Shown: positions 6,922 to 14,869 of the stretch, in pieces | Layout of the letters: every line of letters begins with the position of its first letter | How positions within the stretch are numbered: the stretch's first letter is position 1 | Assembly: GCA_008012115.1 (NCBI GenBank) | Contig: SSEB01000020.1 | Location: 1 to 44,466, forward strand | Direction of reading: 5' to 3' | From: Nevskiaceae bacterium | GTDB lineage: Bacteria; Pseudomonadota; Gammaproteobacteria; Nevskiales; Nevskiaceae | DNA length: 44,466 bases | Made by a program: the position numbers and the translations under genes | The notes under the pieces: generated by a model | Seen by the model: only the letters and a program-made list of their open reading frames with translations | What the model was told of the DNA's origin: nothing | Database searches by the model: none

Positions 6922-7397
6922 TGGCCGCGGAGAAAGCCGCCGGCATCGCGGTGACGGTGATCGCCGGCGTGCCGGCGTTCCTGTCCAGCCTGTCCAACGA
7001 CATGACGGTGCCCGTGATCGGCGTGGGAGCAACCACGATCGTGGGCGCCGCCCTGGGCACGCTGGCCGCCCTGGGCTACGACAACAACCCGCCGCGGCCA
7101 GGCGGGCGCCTGGTCATCCGCTCCCTGTCCACCATCGTCATGGCCAGCCTGCTGGTTGGCGGCGTGCCGGCGATCACCGGCTGGCATTGGGACGTCCAGG
7201 CCGCAGAGGGCGCCGTCACCGGGTTGACCGCGATCGCGGTGTATTACCTGTTCGACCCGATCAAGAAATGGGCGCAGGGCCAGTTCACGGCTGACCTGAA
7301 GCTGTCCGATTTCATTCCCTGGATGCGCAAGCGCACGCCAACCCCCGCCAACCCGGGGCAGAATGCCCCGTCCGACGATGAGGGCCCCCGCCCATGA
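6921..7397 (+). CDS. Membrane protein, candidate holin
   Basis: The 158-residue protein has about three to four hydrophobic segments (about residues 7-24, 30-50, 68-90 and 96-115), then a charged cytoplasmic-type tail rich in Lys, Pro and Asp. Position right after the endolysin and before spanins supports a holin role, but there is no family signature I can name. GTG at 6918 and ATG at 6921 are adjacent, overlapping the endolysin stop, so two start products differing by one residue are possible. Confidence 0.6.
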   Translation: MAAEKAAGIAVTVIAGVPAFLSSLSNDMTVPVIGVGATTIVGAALGTLAALGYDNNPPRPGGRLVIRSLSTIVMASLLVGGVPAITGWHWDVQAAEGAVTGLTAIAVYYLFDPIKKWAQGQFTADLKLSDFIPWMRKRTPTPANPGQNAPSDDEGPRP

Positions 7398-7822
7398 ATT
7401 CCTGGTATCTGATCGCTGCCCCCGCGTGGGTAATCCTGTTCATCACCGCCGTCGCGCGCCTGGCTGACATGGACCGCGCGCAATGGGCCACAACCGACCA
7501 TGTGCGGCGCTTGGGCATGACCGGCGTGGGCGGTATGGCCGTCATCATGCTGGCCATGCCCTTCACCAAGGACGGATGGGCCTACCCGAACGCCACATGG
7601 CGCAGCGCCGGGCTGGCCTGGTCCTGGGCGCTGGTGTGGTTGACGACCCCGGGCATGCCGCCGTGGTGGGACTTCATCCTGGGCGTGCACCGCCGCACCC
7701 ACGAATGGCGCGACCAGGGCCTGCGCGCCCGGATCCGCGGCGAGTGGCGCGCGCTGCGCGATAGCTTCCGCCCGCGCCGCAGCCGCAAGCCGATGGCCGG
7801 CCCGCAGGGGCCGCTGCCGTGA
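7394..7822 (+). CDS. Membrane protein in lysis cassette
   Basis: The protein has 142 residues with hydrophobic segments near residues 3-21, 40-57 and 70-95, and a very basic C-terminus (RARIRGEWRALRDSFRPRRS). ATG overlaps the previous stop by 4 nt. It could be a second holin, antiholin or a holin-associated protein; the size and Arg-rich tail do not settle this. It is co-translated with the spanin gene. Confidence 0.6.
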   Translation: MNSWYLIAAPAWVILFITAVARLADMDRAQWATTDHVRRLGMTGVGGMAVIMLAMPFTKDGWAYPNATWRSAGLAWSWALVWLTTPGMPPWWDFILGVHRRTHEWRDQGLRARIRGEWRALRDSFRPRRSRKPMAGPQGPLP

Positions 7823-8265
7823 TCGATACCCCGCAGAGCTGGGCCGCCCGCAATGCCGCCCGCCTGGCCATCTACCTGCTGCTGGCCATCGTCCTGGTGG
7901 CCACCTGGCTGCAGATCCGCACCTGGCGCGAGGACGCCCGCACCGGTGCCGAGCGCATCGAGCAGCGCGACAACACCGCCGCGGCCGCCGGCGCGATCGC
8001 CGATGACCTGGCCACCACCACCACCGACCGCCAGCGCGTGGAGGTCCGCATCACCGCCGACACCGCGCAGATGGCCCGCGACCTGGAGAAGCTGCGCCGT
8101 GAAAACCCGAGCCTGGATCATTGGATGCGCGCTGACATTCCTGTGCAGCTGCGCGAGCTTGCCCGCCAGCGACGTGAAGCCCGCGACCGACTTGCAACTG
8201 GTGCGCCTGGGCGTGGAGCAGCTGACCAGGGAGCGCGAGCCCCAGGGAGTGGTGACCAGGACTGA
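7819..8265 (+). CDS. Rz-like inner-membrane spanin (i-spanin)
   Basis: The protein has 148 residues. A single N-terminal membrane segment (ARLAIYLLLAIVLVATWLQI) is followed by a long charged helical periplasmic domain (about residues 38-135), the arrangement of Rz proteins that bridge to an outer-membrane lipoprotein and fuse the membranes at lysis. GTG start overlaps the previous gene by 4 nt. The out-of-frame lipoprotein gene begins inside its 3' half, typical of Rz/Rz1 pairs. Confidence 0.8.
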   Translation: MIDTPQSWAARNAARLAIYLLLAIVLVATWLQIRTWREDARTGAERIEQRDNTAAAAGAIADDLATTTTDRQRVEVRITADTAQMARDLEKLRRENPSLDHWMRADIPVQLRELARQRREARDRLATGAPGRGAADQGARAPGSGDQD

Positions 8266-8488
8266 AGACGCGAAGGACGGCGAACAGCTGTTCGGCCTGG
8301 CCATCGCCCTGGAGGACACCAACTGGCTGCAGAATGACGACAAGCGCCGCATTCGCCGGTTCGTCAACGCCGCCACGCTCCGCATCGAGCAATCGCGCCT
8401 GCCGAGCTGCAGCTGGTACCAGTGGCGATGCCTGCGCACCAGGCGCGCGCTGCAGGCCGCGATTGACGACGCCGGCACGCCCCCGTAG
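8099..8488 (+). CDS. Rz1-like outer-membrane spanin lipoprotein, nested out of frame
   Basis: Starting at the GTG at 8099, frame +2 encodes 129 residues beginning MKTRAWIIGCALTFLCSCAS. That is a positively charged, short hydrophobic lipoprotein signal with a probable lipobox LCSC at residues 15-18 (lipidated Cys18). It overlaps the i-spanin gene by 167 nt in another frame and then runs 223 nt beyond it. The start is chosen because it gives a proper signal peptide. It is longer than lambda Rz1 and not proline-rich, so the role rests on the signal peptide and position. Confidence 0.75.
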   Translation: MKTRAWIIGCALTFLCSCASLPASDVKPATDLQLVRLGVEQLTREREPQGVVTRTEDAKDGEQLFGLAIALEDTNWLQNDDKRRIRRFVNAATLRIEQSRLPSCSWYQWRCLRTRRALQAAIDDAGTPP

Positions 8489-8618
8489 GATTCGGCCCAA
8501 GGTTCACCCGGGCAGAAAAAAACGGGTCACCGCCGCCCCGCAACTCAGCATTGCGGACAGGGACAAACCGGGACACCCGGCGGCATCAAGTGGCGCGCGA
8601 ACCTTTCGAGCAACAACT

Positions 8619-8750
8619 GGCTGGCGGTACATGGGAAGCTGACAGCCAGGTTCCACTCACTCTCCAGTGAGCGATAGGAGCCGCGGACCCGGGGGCGACC
8701 GGGACCAAGCCAAAGGGGTGCCACCCTGCGGCCCAAGGCACAGGCCGACT
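8619..8750 (+). ncRNA. Possible structured RNA upstream of a terminator
   Basis: Successive complementary segments can form helices: GGCTG/CAGCC (8619-8623 with 8643-8647); GGTTCC/GGAGCC (8649-8654 with 8677-8682, one G-U) enclosing CTCACT/AGTGAG (8656-8661 with 8666-8671) and a CTCC tetraloop; CCCGG/CCGGG (8688-8692 with 8699-8703); GTGCC/GGCAC (8718-8722 with 8737-8741). The run ends in a strong terminator. It could be an independent small RNA or a structured 3' UTR of the lysis transcript. No promoter was identified directly upstream. Confidence 0.35.
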
Positions 8751-8751
8751 A

Positions 8752-8786
8752 CCCCCGGGGATTGCACCCCGGGGGTTTTTCGTTTT
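8752..8786 (+). terminator. Rho-independent terminator after lysis genes
   Basis: A perfect 9-bp all-GC stem (8752-8760 with 8767-8775), loop ATTGCA and a T-rich tail TTTTTCGTTTT (8776-8786). It would end the rightward early/lysis transcript. Confidence 0.9.
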
Positions 8787-8867
8787 AGGATCGCCCCGTG
8801 CCCTTCCACAGCACAGGCCAATCCCCTGGCCACCCGCGGATCCTGTCGAGCCAGCTATCCGCCCCCC

Positions 8868-8906
8868 GAAGGCCCCGACCACCCCCTGGTCGGGGCCTTC
8901 TTCTTT
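8868..8906 (+). terminator. Second rho-independent terminator
   Basis: A perfect 14-bp stem (8868-8881 with 8887-8900), loop CCCCC, followed by TTCTTT. Placed 82 bp after the first terminator, it insulates the region ahead of the late genes from early read-through. Confidence 0.85.
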
Positions 8907-8985
8907 CCAGGGCAGAGCCAAGCTCGGCTCGGCCGGATCCGCGCCACCCACGCACGCTTTTTCGATTTTTGTGGACGCTCCGCGC

Positions 8986-9041
8986 CTGTTCAGTGACGCA
9001 TTCCGGCCATTCCGCGAACAGCCCAGCCCTGGGCGTACACT
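8986..9041 (+). promoter_or_regulatory. Candidate activator-dependent late promoter
   Basis: A -10-like TACACT (9036-9041) has no matching -35. Upstream lies an inverted repeat CTGTTC/GAACAG (8986-8991 with 9016-9021) whose centre falls about 44 bp before the presumed start, and a direct repeat CATTCCG (8999-9005 and 9008-9014). Mu Mor binds a dyad centred near -43 at a promoter lacking a -35. That geometry, with a Mor-like gene in the genome, is the basis for the call. The inverted repeat is wider than in Mu. Confidence 0.35.
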
Positions 9042-9071
9042 GCGCGCGCCACCCACCTGGAGCGCGGACCC

Positions 9072-9821
9072 ATGCCCCGTAAGAAGAAGCCCACCCCTGA
9101 CACCTGGCGATCGCGGATCGTTGGGGAGGGGGAAATCTCCCCGGCCGACCTGTTGGCCAACCCCTACAACTTCCGAGTTCACAGCACCGAGCAGGGCCGC
9201 GCGATCGACGGCGCCCTGGACGAAATCGGCTGGATCCAGCGCGTGATCGTCAACCGCACTACCGGCCACGTCGTTGATGGCCACCTGCGGGTCAGCCGCG
9301 CCCTGCGGCGCAACGAGCCCACAATCCCCGTGGTGTACGTCGAGCTGACCGAGAACGAGGAGCGCATTGCGCTGGCCACCCTCGACCCGATCGCTGCAAT
9401 GGCCGGTACCGACGCCGACTTGCTCAACGAGCTGCTGGCCCAGGTCGAAGCGACCAACGAGCCGCTGCTGGAGTTCCTGCAGGAGCTGCAGCCCCAGCTC
9501 GGTACCGGCGAGGGTGGCGACGGTGGCGGCAAGAGCAAGCCCGAGGAGGCCACCACGGTGTGGGGCGAAATCATCGCCCTGGGCCAGCACCGGCTGCTGT
9601 GTGGCGACATTGACGACGACGCCCACCGCCTGGCGGTAACTGCAGGACAACCCGGGGCACCCGTTCTGGACATTGCATCGGCCATCATCACGGCCCTGGC
9701 CAGGACGAAATCCGCCGGCCCGCTGTTCATCATCACCGACGACGCGCACCTGTGCGACTCAATGGTTACGGTGTGGGAGGCCATGACCGGCAAGGCCTGC
9801 GAGCGATTGCCACCCGTCTGA
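9072..9821 (+). CDS. ParB/Srx-fold protein with remnant of a fused DNA methyltransferase
   Basis: The 249-residue protein has an N-terminal ParB-like domain (about residues 20-110: ISPADLLANPYNFRVHS, HVVDGHLRVSRALRR, PVVYVELTENEERIALATLD). Phage ParB domains are often fused to an adenine methyltransferase. The linker VWGEIIALGQHRLLCGD (about 161-177) matches the start of that methylase part, and the end, LCDSMVTVWEAMTGKACER, resembles its C-terminal helix. The catalytic core, including a DPPY motif, is missing. It may act as DNA-binding protein or nuclease near packaging genes. The ATG has GGAG 9 nt upstream. Confidence 0.75.
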   Translation: MPRKKKPTPDTWRSRIVGEGEISPADLLANPYNFRVHSTEQGRAIDGALDEIGWIQRVIVNRTTGHVVDGHLRVSRALRRNEPTIPVVYVELTENEERIALATLDPIAAMAGTDADLLNELLAQVEATNEPLLEFLQELQPQLGTGEGGDGGGKSKPEEATTVWGEIIALGQHRLLCGDIDDDAHRLAVTAGQPGAPVLDIASAIITALARTKSAGPLFIITDDAHLCDSMVTVWEAMTGKACERLPPV

Positions 9822-9834
9822 CACCCCGGCGTCA

Positions 9835-9864
9835 TTGCTACAGCGATAAGCGAGCTGATACAGT
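9835..9864 (+). promoter_or_regulatory. Candidate sigma70-type promoter, twin of the one at 43648
   Basis: TTGCTA (9835-9840), 18-bp spacer, TACAGT (9859-9864), preceded by CTGA just before the -10. The promoter ahead of the Cro-like gene has the same hexamers, the same 18-bp spacing and the shared string CTGATACAGT. It would start a transcript into the genes at 9949 and onward. Confidence 0.55.
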
Positions 9865-9948
9865 GACCACGCCCGAGCTGGGCACGGGGGAAAAGCGGGA
9901 CGAAACACGAATCCCCCGAACACCAACACCCTTACTGGAGAAAAACGC

Positions 9949-10650
9949 ATGTCGCCCACTTACGCCGGCTACGCTGGCATGGAACCCGAGTTCACCCTGG
10001 CCAGCGGCCGGGTAATCTCCGCCGGCGAGCTGATCGCCGAACACGCGGTGAAGCTGTACCACCAGGCATTCCCCGGCCTGGACGAATCCCAGGTGCCTGC
10101 AGCCTGGAACGCCGCCAGCGACGTGGAGCGCCGCGGCTACTGCATCCAGGCGTTCGACAAGCTGGACCAGGCTGCAATCGATGCCGCCGCCAGCGACGAC
10201 CAACGCAACCTGCTGGCCACCGTCGCCCCCAAGGCCGAGCTGGTGCTGGGCGACGGCTTGATGGACGTGGTACTGCAGGAGCTGCGCCTGCTGTCGAAGC
10301 CGTGGCAGAGCCTGACCGAGGACCAGCAGGAAACCATCCTGGCGCGCGCCACCCAGCGCGTGCGCGAGGTCGCCCGCCTGACCGTGCGCGAGCTGGCCGC
10401 CCGCGGTACGCACCACATCGTGGCCACCCTGGAGCAGATCACGATCAAGAAAGGCGCCAAGGCCGTGCTGGCCATCCCCGCCCACCTGATCGATGAGAAC
10501 CTGACCGAGTCGGTACAGCAGCAGGTCATCCTGGTGCTGGCCGGGGAGCTGAACGCCGCCGACGAAATCAAGCAGCCGCAGGCCGACCTGCAGCAGCCGG
10601 GGCTCGACCTGGGCGACTCGGGCGTGGTCCACAGCGACCCGCAGGACTGA
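9949..10650 (+). CDS. Hypothetical protein upstream of terminase
   Basis: The protein has 233 residues, mostly predicted helical. Residues about 155-200 (THHIVATLEQITIKKGAKAV) look like a small mixed alpha/beta region. The acidic, Gln-rich C-terminus (DEIKQPQADLQQPG) seems disordered. ATG is preceded by CTGGAGAAAAACGC. It sits first behind the 9835 promoter, followed by two small genes and the terminase. No family recognised; a DNA-metabolism or packaging accessory is only a positional guess. Confidence 0.65.
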   Translation: MSPTYAGYAGMEPEFTLASGRVISAGELIAEHAVKLYHQAFPGLDESQVPAAWNAASDVERRGYCIQAFDKLDQAAIDAAASDDQRNLLATVAPKAELVLGDGLMDVVLQELRLLSKPWQSLTEDQQETILARATQRVREVARLTVRELAARGTHHIVATLEQITIKKGAKAVLAIPAHLIDENLTESVQQQVILVLAGELNAADEIKQPQADLQQPGLDLGDSGVVHSDPQD

Positions 10651-10654
10651 CGCC

Positions 10655-11002
10655 ATGACCGCACAGGACCAGGGGGCGGGGCAGCAGCAGCTGCCCCAGG
10701 ACGTTTTCCAGCTGATCGTTGGCGCCATGTGCGTCGACAACTGCTGCGACTTCGACGCGACCGAGGATGACCTGCAGGAGGCGCTGCCCCACATCCAGGA
10801 GCTGATCGCATCGGGGTACTTCGCCGGCGACCTGAAGGCCCAGGCCGATGACCTGGACGGCGATATCTGGATGGCGGCCGCCGGCGAGTACTCCGAGGCA
10901 GAACGCCATTTTGCTGGCGACCTGGAGGCGTACCGAGCGCTGTCCGACGTGCTGAATCGTATTTTCGACCGGCCCCTGGCGGGCCCCCGTAGCGAGGCGT
11001 AA
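10655..11002 (+). CDS. Acidic hypothetical protein
   Basis: The protein has 115 residues and is strongly acidic (DFDATEDDLQEALPHIQELI, then QADDLDGDIW). It has cysteines near residue 26-30 (CVDNCC) but no paired second site. It begins 4 nt after the preceding stop. No family recognised; the acidity could mimic DNA, but nothing else supports that. Confidence 0.65.
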   Translation: MTAQDQGAGQQQLPQDVFQLIVGAMCVDNCCDFDATEDDLQEALPHIQELIASGYFAGDLKAQADDLDGDIWMAAAGEYSEAERHFAGDLEAYRALSDVLNRIFDRPLAGPRSEA

Positions 11003-11006
11003 CCCA

Positions 11007-11306
11007 ATGGCTTTCATCGTTCTGACCAACTCCAACGGGGATGAGGTCCACGTCCGCGCCGATCGCGTGGTGACCATCACCAGGCTGCAGGTGCGCGACG
11101 GCAATGCAGCGCGCGCCAGCGTTGCCCTGGAGGGCCGCGACCACCCGCTGACGGTGCGCGAGGATGCGGCTATCGTGTTGCAGGCCATCGGTGATGCGGA
11201 GGTGGTCGACCGCGGAAAGCGCCTGGATGAGTGGGCATTGCGCGAGGCAATCAACCTGCGCACCGTGGTGCAGGATCCGGCCGCTACCGACCACGACCAG
11301 GGCTGA
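11007..11306 (+). CDS. Small hypothetical protein, possible beta-rich fold
   Basis: The protein has 99 residues. The start (AFIVLTNSNGDEVHVRADRV) and following strands give a small beta-sheet pattern vaguely like FlbD-type proteins, ending in a helix (LDEWALREAINLRTV). Its stop is 1 nt before the small terminase ATG. No firm family; role unknown. Confidence 0.6.
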   Translation: MAFIVLTNSNGDEVHVRADRVVTITRLQVRDGNAARASVALEGRDHPLTVREDAAIVLQAIGDAEVVDRGKRLDEWALREAINLRTVVQDPAATDHDQG

Positions 11307-11307
11307 C

Positions 11308-11865
11308 ATGCCAAGCAAGGGAAAGACCCCGAAGACGCCCCCGGCCAAGCCGGGGGCGAAGCGTTCCAGGCGTACCGCACAGCCGCGCTACGCCGAGGCC
11401 GCACAGCTGCGCAGCGAAATCCTGGCGTACCGCACGCTGGGGCTGACCCTTGATGAAATCGCGGCCCGCGTGAACCGCAGCAAGTCGGTGGTGCACACCC
11501 ACCTGACGCACGCCCTGCAGGAGCTGGACGAAGAACAGAAAGAGGCCAGCGACCGCCTGCGCGCGCTGGCCTATGCCCGCCTGGAAAAGGTACTGGCCAG
11601 GGCCATGCTGGGCGCCATGAAAGGCGACGTGAAGTGCATGCGTGAGGTCCAGCGCCTGATCGGCCAGCAAGGCCGGTTGATGGGCTGGGGCAACTTCGCC
11701 AAGGTCAACCCGGAAACGGGCGTGCCGCTGGGTGAAGGTGGCGACGGCGTACCGCCGGGGCACTGGACGCTGCCCATGCGTCCCACCGTCGACCTGGGCG
11801 CATGGCAGGAGCAGGCAGAGAAGGTATGGCACGAACAGCAAGCGCGCGCCGGAAAGGCGGGCTAA
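11308..11865 (+). CDS. Terminase small subunit
   Basis: The protein has 185 residues. A basic N-terminus (residues 1-28) precedes a helix-turn-helix at about 45-68 (TLDEIAARVNRSKSVVHTHL), then a long helical oligomerisation part (HALQELDEEQKEASDRLRAL). Small terminases bind the packaging start site and pass DNA to the large subunit. Identification rests on the HTH plus overlap with the large terminase gene (40 nt). The chosen ATG follows the preceding stop directly. Confidence 0.8.
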   Translation: MPSKGKTPKTPPAKPGAKRSRRTAQPRYAEAAQLRSEILAYRTLGLTLDEIAARVNRSKSVVHTHLTHALQELDEEQKEASDRLRALAYARLEKVLARAMLGAMKGDVKCMREVQRLIGQQGRLMGWGNFAKVNPETGVPLGEGGDGVPPGHWTLPMRPTVDLGAWQEQAEKVWHEQQARAGKAG

Positions 11866-13349
11866 CCGGCACCGCCGCCGAGCTGCAGGCCGGCGGCTTC
11901 CCCGTAAACCTGGTGTGGCGTCCGCAGGCTGGCCCGCAGACGCTCCTGATCGCGTGTCCGGCCGACGATATCCTGTTCGGCGGCGCCCGCGGCGGCGGCA
12001 AGACAGACGCGCTCCTGGGCGATGCCGGCATTTACAGCCAGGCCTACGCGCCGCACTTCCGCGGGATGCTGATCCGCCGTACCTACGATGAGCTGGACGA
12101 AGTGGTGGCGCGCAGCCAGGAGCTGTTCCTGCCGCTGGGCGCGAAGTGGCAGGCGGGCCGCTACACCTGGCGTTTCCCGTGGGGCGGCTTCCTGAAAATG
12201 CGCTACCTGAAGCGCGACGAAGACGCGAGCCGGTACCAGGGCCACAGCTACAACTGGCTGGGCAAGGATGAGGGCGGCAACTTCCCCGACGTGCGGCCGC
12301 TGGACAAGCTGTCTGCCACCCTGCGCGATCGCAACGGCGTGCCCATCCGCGAGATTATGACGGCCAACCCAGGCGGCCCTGGCCAGCCCTGGATCGTTGA
12401 TCGGTACATACGCAACCGCCAGCCTATGGTCCCGTGGCGCGACCCCGAAACGGGCCGCGTGCGCGTCTACATCCCCAGCCGGCTGACCGACAACCAGGCG
12501 CTGCTGGCCAACGATCCGGGGTACATGCGCCGCCTGCGCGGCTCGGGCCCGTCCTGGCTGGTGGCGGCGTGGTTGAACGGCGACTGGTACGCCACCCAGG
12601 AGGGCGGCGTCATCAAGTCGAAATGGTGGAAGCGGTACGCCATCGATGAGCCCGACGCCACGCCCCTGGAGCGCCGCCTGGCGCTGCCGCCGGGCAAGAT
12701 CGTGGCTTGGGTGCACAGCTGGGACACGGCGCAGAAAGACAACGAGGTAAACGACTACAGCGTGGGCACGGTGTGGGCCGTCCATGAGACGGGCAACGCC
12801 TACCTGGTCGACGTCGTGCGCGAGCGCATGACGTACCCCGAGCTGAAGAAAGCCGCCACGGACCTGTACGACAAGTGGGGCGCCGACGTGGTGCTGATCG
12901 AGGACAAGGCCAGCGGCACGTCCCTGATCCAGGATCTACGCGCCAGCACAAAGCTGCCCGTGAAACCCGTGGAACCGGACGGCAACAAGGTGACGCGCGC
13001 TGTCAGCGCCACCCTGTTGATGGAAGCCGGCCGCATGTGGCTCCCGACCCGCGCCACCTGGCTGCTGGACTTTGAAAACGAGCTGACCAGCTTCCCCACC
13101 AAGGGCGTGCACGACGACCAGGTGGACAGCGTGAGCCAGTTCCTCATGTGGCTGCGGACCTTCCCGCTGACCCACATCCCGCAGGTGGCCAGCGCCGGCA
13201 CCCGCATGGGCCTGACCAGCGAGGGCACCGCCGCGCCGGGCGCCCTGAGCGAGAAGCGCGAAACCAGGGATGCGGCCAGCCGCACCCGAACCCCCAAACC
13301 GCGATCGCGTACAGTTCGCCGCGGACCCGCAGGAACCGAAGGATTCTAG
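11826..13349 (+). CDS. Terminase large subunit
   Basis: The 507-residue protein is the ATP-driven packaging motor and nuclease. Walker A is GGARGGGKT (residues 52-60), Walker B NWLGKDE (about 143-149) and the coupling motif TANPGG (about 179-184). The RNase H-like nuclease half begins with SWDTAQ and continues with VLIEDKASG and HDDQVDSVSQF, supplying the acidic metal ligands. I chose ATG 11826 over 11802, which lacks a ribosome site and only adds non-conserved residues. It belongs to the Terminase_6 type found with Mu-like portals. Portal gene follows at once. Confidence 0.95.
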   Translation: MARTASARRKGGLTGTAAELQAGGFPVNLVWRPQAGPQTLLIACPADDILFGGARGGGKTDALLGDAGIYSQAYAPHFRGMLIRRTYDELDEVVARSQELFLPLGAKWQAGRYTWRFPWGGFLKMRYLKRDEDASRYQGHSYNWLGKDEGGNFPDVRPLDKLSATLRDRNGVPIREIMTANPGGPGQPWIVDRYIRNRQPMVPWRDPETGRVRVYIPSRLTDNQALLANDPGYMRRLRGSGPSWLVAAWLNGDWYATQEGGVIKSKWWKRYAIDEPDATPLERRLALPPGKIVAWVHSWDTAQKDNEVNDYSVGTVWAVHETGNAYLVDVVRERMTYPELKKAATDLYDKWGADVVLIEDKASGTSLIQDLRASTKLPVKPVEPDGNKVTRAVSATLLMEAGRMWLPTRATWLLDFENELTSFPTKGVHDDQVDSVSQFLMWLRTFPLTHIPQVASAGTRMGLTSEGTAAPGALSEKRETRDAASRTRTPKPRSRTVRRGPAGTEGF

Positions 13350-13351
13350 AA

Positions 13352-14869
13352 ATGGCCGACCAACTGCCCACCCCCAAGCGCCCATCCCCCGCTGAATTCG
13401 CCAAGTCGCGCCAGATCGGTGTACCGGTCGGCGGCCGGTTCGTGGAGCTGCTGCAGCCCACCGACTCGGTGCTGATCGCCAAGGGCGGCAAAGACCTGAA
13501 GATTTACCGGGAGACGCTGCGCGACGACCAGTGCGCCGCCACGTTCAACGATCGCCGCCTGGCGGTGACGTCAAAGGAGTGGGTAGTGGATGCCGCCAGC
13601 GAGGATCCGCTGGACGTCGCCGCGGCCGACTTCATCCGCGAGGAGCTGACCAGGATCGGCTGGGATTCGGTCACCGATAAGATGCTCTACGCGCGCTGGT
13701 ATGGCCATTCGGTGGCCGAATGCCTGTACCGCATCGATGGCAACCTGGTGCGCCTGGACAAGATCAAGGTACGGGACCGCGGCCGCTTCCTGTACGACAC
13801 CGAGGGCGGCATCTGGCTGCTGGGCGATCGCGGGCAGTGGGAGCCGATGCCCGAGCGCAAGTTCTGGCACGTCGCTGTCGGCGCAGATAACGATGATGAG
13901 CCCTACGGCCTGGGCCTGGCCCATTACTGCTACTGGCCGGTGTTCTTCAAGCGCAACGGCCTGAAGTTCTGGCTGGTGTTCATCGAGAAATTCGGCGCGC
14001 CCACGGCCATCGGCAAGGTGCCCGGCGGTAAGTGGGATGATGAGGCGCTGAAGGAGGCCGTACTGGAGGCGCTCCTGCAGTTCAGCACCGAGGCCGCCAT
14101 TGTGGTGCCCGAGGAAACCACCGTGGAGCTGCTGGAGGCCACGCGATCGGGGACGGCTACCTACGGCGACCTGTACGACAAGATGGACGCCGCACTGGCC
14201 AAGCTGATTATTGGCCAGACCGCCAGCAGCCAGGGCACGCCCGGCCGGCTCGGCAACGAGGAGCTGCAGGCCGAGGTGCGCAGCGACCTGGTGAAGGCCG
14301 ACGCCGACCTGATTACCGACAGTTTCAATCGCCAGGTGTGCGCCTGGCTCACCGAGTGGAATTTCCCTGGTGCGAAGCCGCCGCGCGTGTGGCGCAAGGT
14401 CGAGCCCGAGGAAGACCTGGGCAAGGCCGCTGCCACTGACAAGGCCATCAAAGAGCTGGGGTTTCAGCCGTCTGAGGAGTACATCAAGCAGCGCTATGGC
14501 GAGCATTGGGAAAAGGCCGAGCCGCTGAACCTGGGCGCCGGCGGATCCTTCGCCGCGCAGCCTGGCCCGATCGGTGCCGCGGCCGACTTCGCCGAGCTGG
14601 GCGCGGTGGCCATCCTGAAGGCAGGCAAGCGGGCAGACCAGCAGTCCATGAAGGAGGCGGCCGAGTTCCTGGCCAACCGCGGCGGCCTGGTCGGCGCGCG
14701 CGTGGCGCAGATCCTGGCGTACTCCCAGGGCGAGGGCGTCGACTACGCCGACATGGCCACCGAGCTGCAGCGCCTGGCCCAGCAGCTGCCCGATAACGAC
14801 GGCGTGCTGGAAATGCGCAATGCCACGTTCTTTGCCCGCCTGCTGGCCAGGTTCCGGGGCAACGCATGA
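13352..14869 (+). CDS. Portal protein, Mu gp29-like (DUF935)
   Basis: The 505-residue protein matches the Mu-type portal family. Examples are DDQCAATFNDRRLAVTSKEW, WDSVTDKMLYARWYGHSVAE, FIEKFGAPTAIGK, and AKLIIGQTASSQG. It forms the dodecameric ring through which DNA enters the capsid and to which the tail attaches. AAGGA lies 8 nt before the ATG at 13352. The stop overlaps the MuF ATG by 4 nt, the normal portal-MuF pair. Confidence 0.95.
   Translation: MADQLPTPKRPSPAEFAKSRQIGVPVGGRFVELLQPTDSVLIAKGGKDLKIYRETLRDDQCAATFNDRRLAVTSKEWVVDAASEDPLDVAAADFIREELTRIGWDSVTDKMLYARWYGHSVAECLYRIDGNLVRLDKIKVRDRGRFLYDTEGGIWLLGDRGQWEPMPERKFWHVAVGADNDDEPYGLGLAHYCYWPVFFKRNGLKFWLVFIEKFGAPTAIGKVPGGKWDDEALKEAVLEALLQFSTEAAIVVPEETTVELLEATRSGTATYGDLYDKMDAALAKLIIGQTASSQGTPGRLGNEELQAEVRSDLVKADADLITDSFNRQVCAWLTEWNFPGAKPPRVWRKVEPEEDLGKAAATDKAIKELGFQPSEEYIKQRYGEHWEKAEPLNLGAGGSFAAQPGPIGAAADFAELGAVAILKAGKRADQQSMKEAAEFLANRGGLVGARVAQILAYSQGEGVDYADMATELQRLAQQLPDNDGVLEMRNATFFARLLARFRGNA

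Larger units (their letters stand above)
8489..9071. other. 583-bp non-coding region between lysis and ParB genes
   Basis: No convincing ORF is seen on either strand. The stretch holds a structured segment (8619-8750), two strong terminators (8752-8786 and 8868-8906), and a candidate promoter region (8986-9041) ahead of the ParB gene. It is the largest non-coding stretch in the genome and precedes the packaging and head genes, so it could also hold a cos or pac site; no cleavage signal was recognised. Confidence 0.75.

Noticed and set aside
8619..8750. tRNA or tmRNA gene
   Set aside because: No cloverleaf, T-loop or CCA end could be drawn from the helices.
8545..9749. Minus-strand ORFs across the non-coding region and ParB gene
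   Set aside because: They cross terminators and a supported gene, have no start signals and no protein family features.
11802..11825. Earlier start for the large terminase
   Set aside because: No ribosome site, and the extra residues are not conserved-looking; ATG 11826 is preferred.
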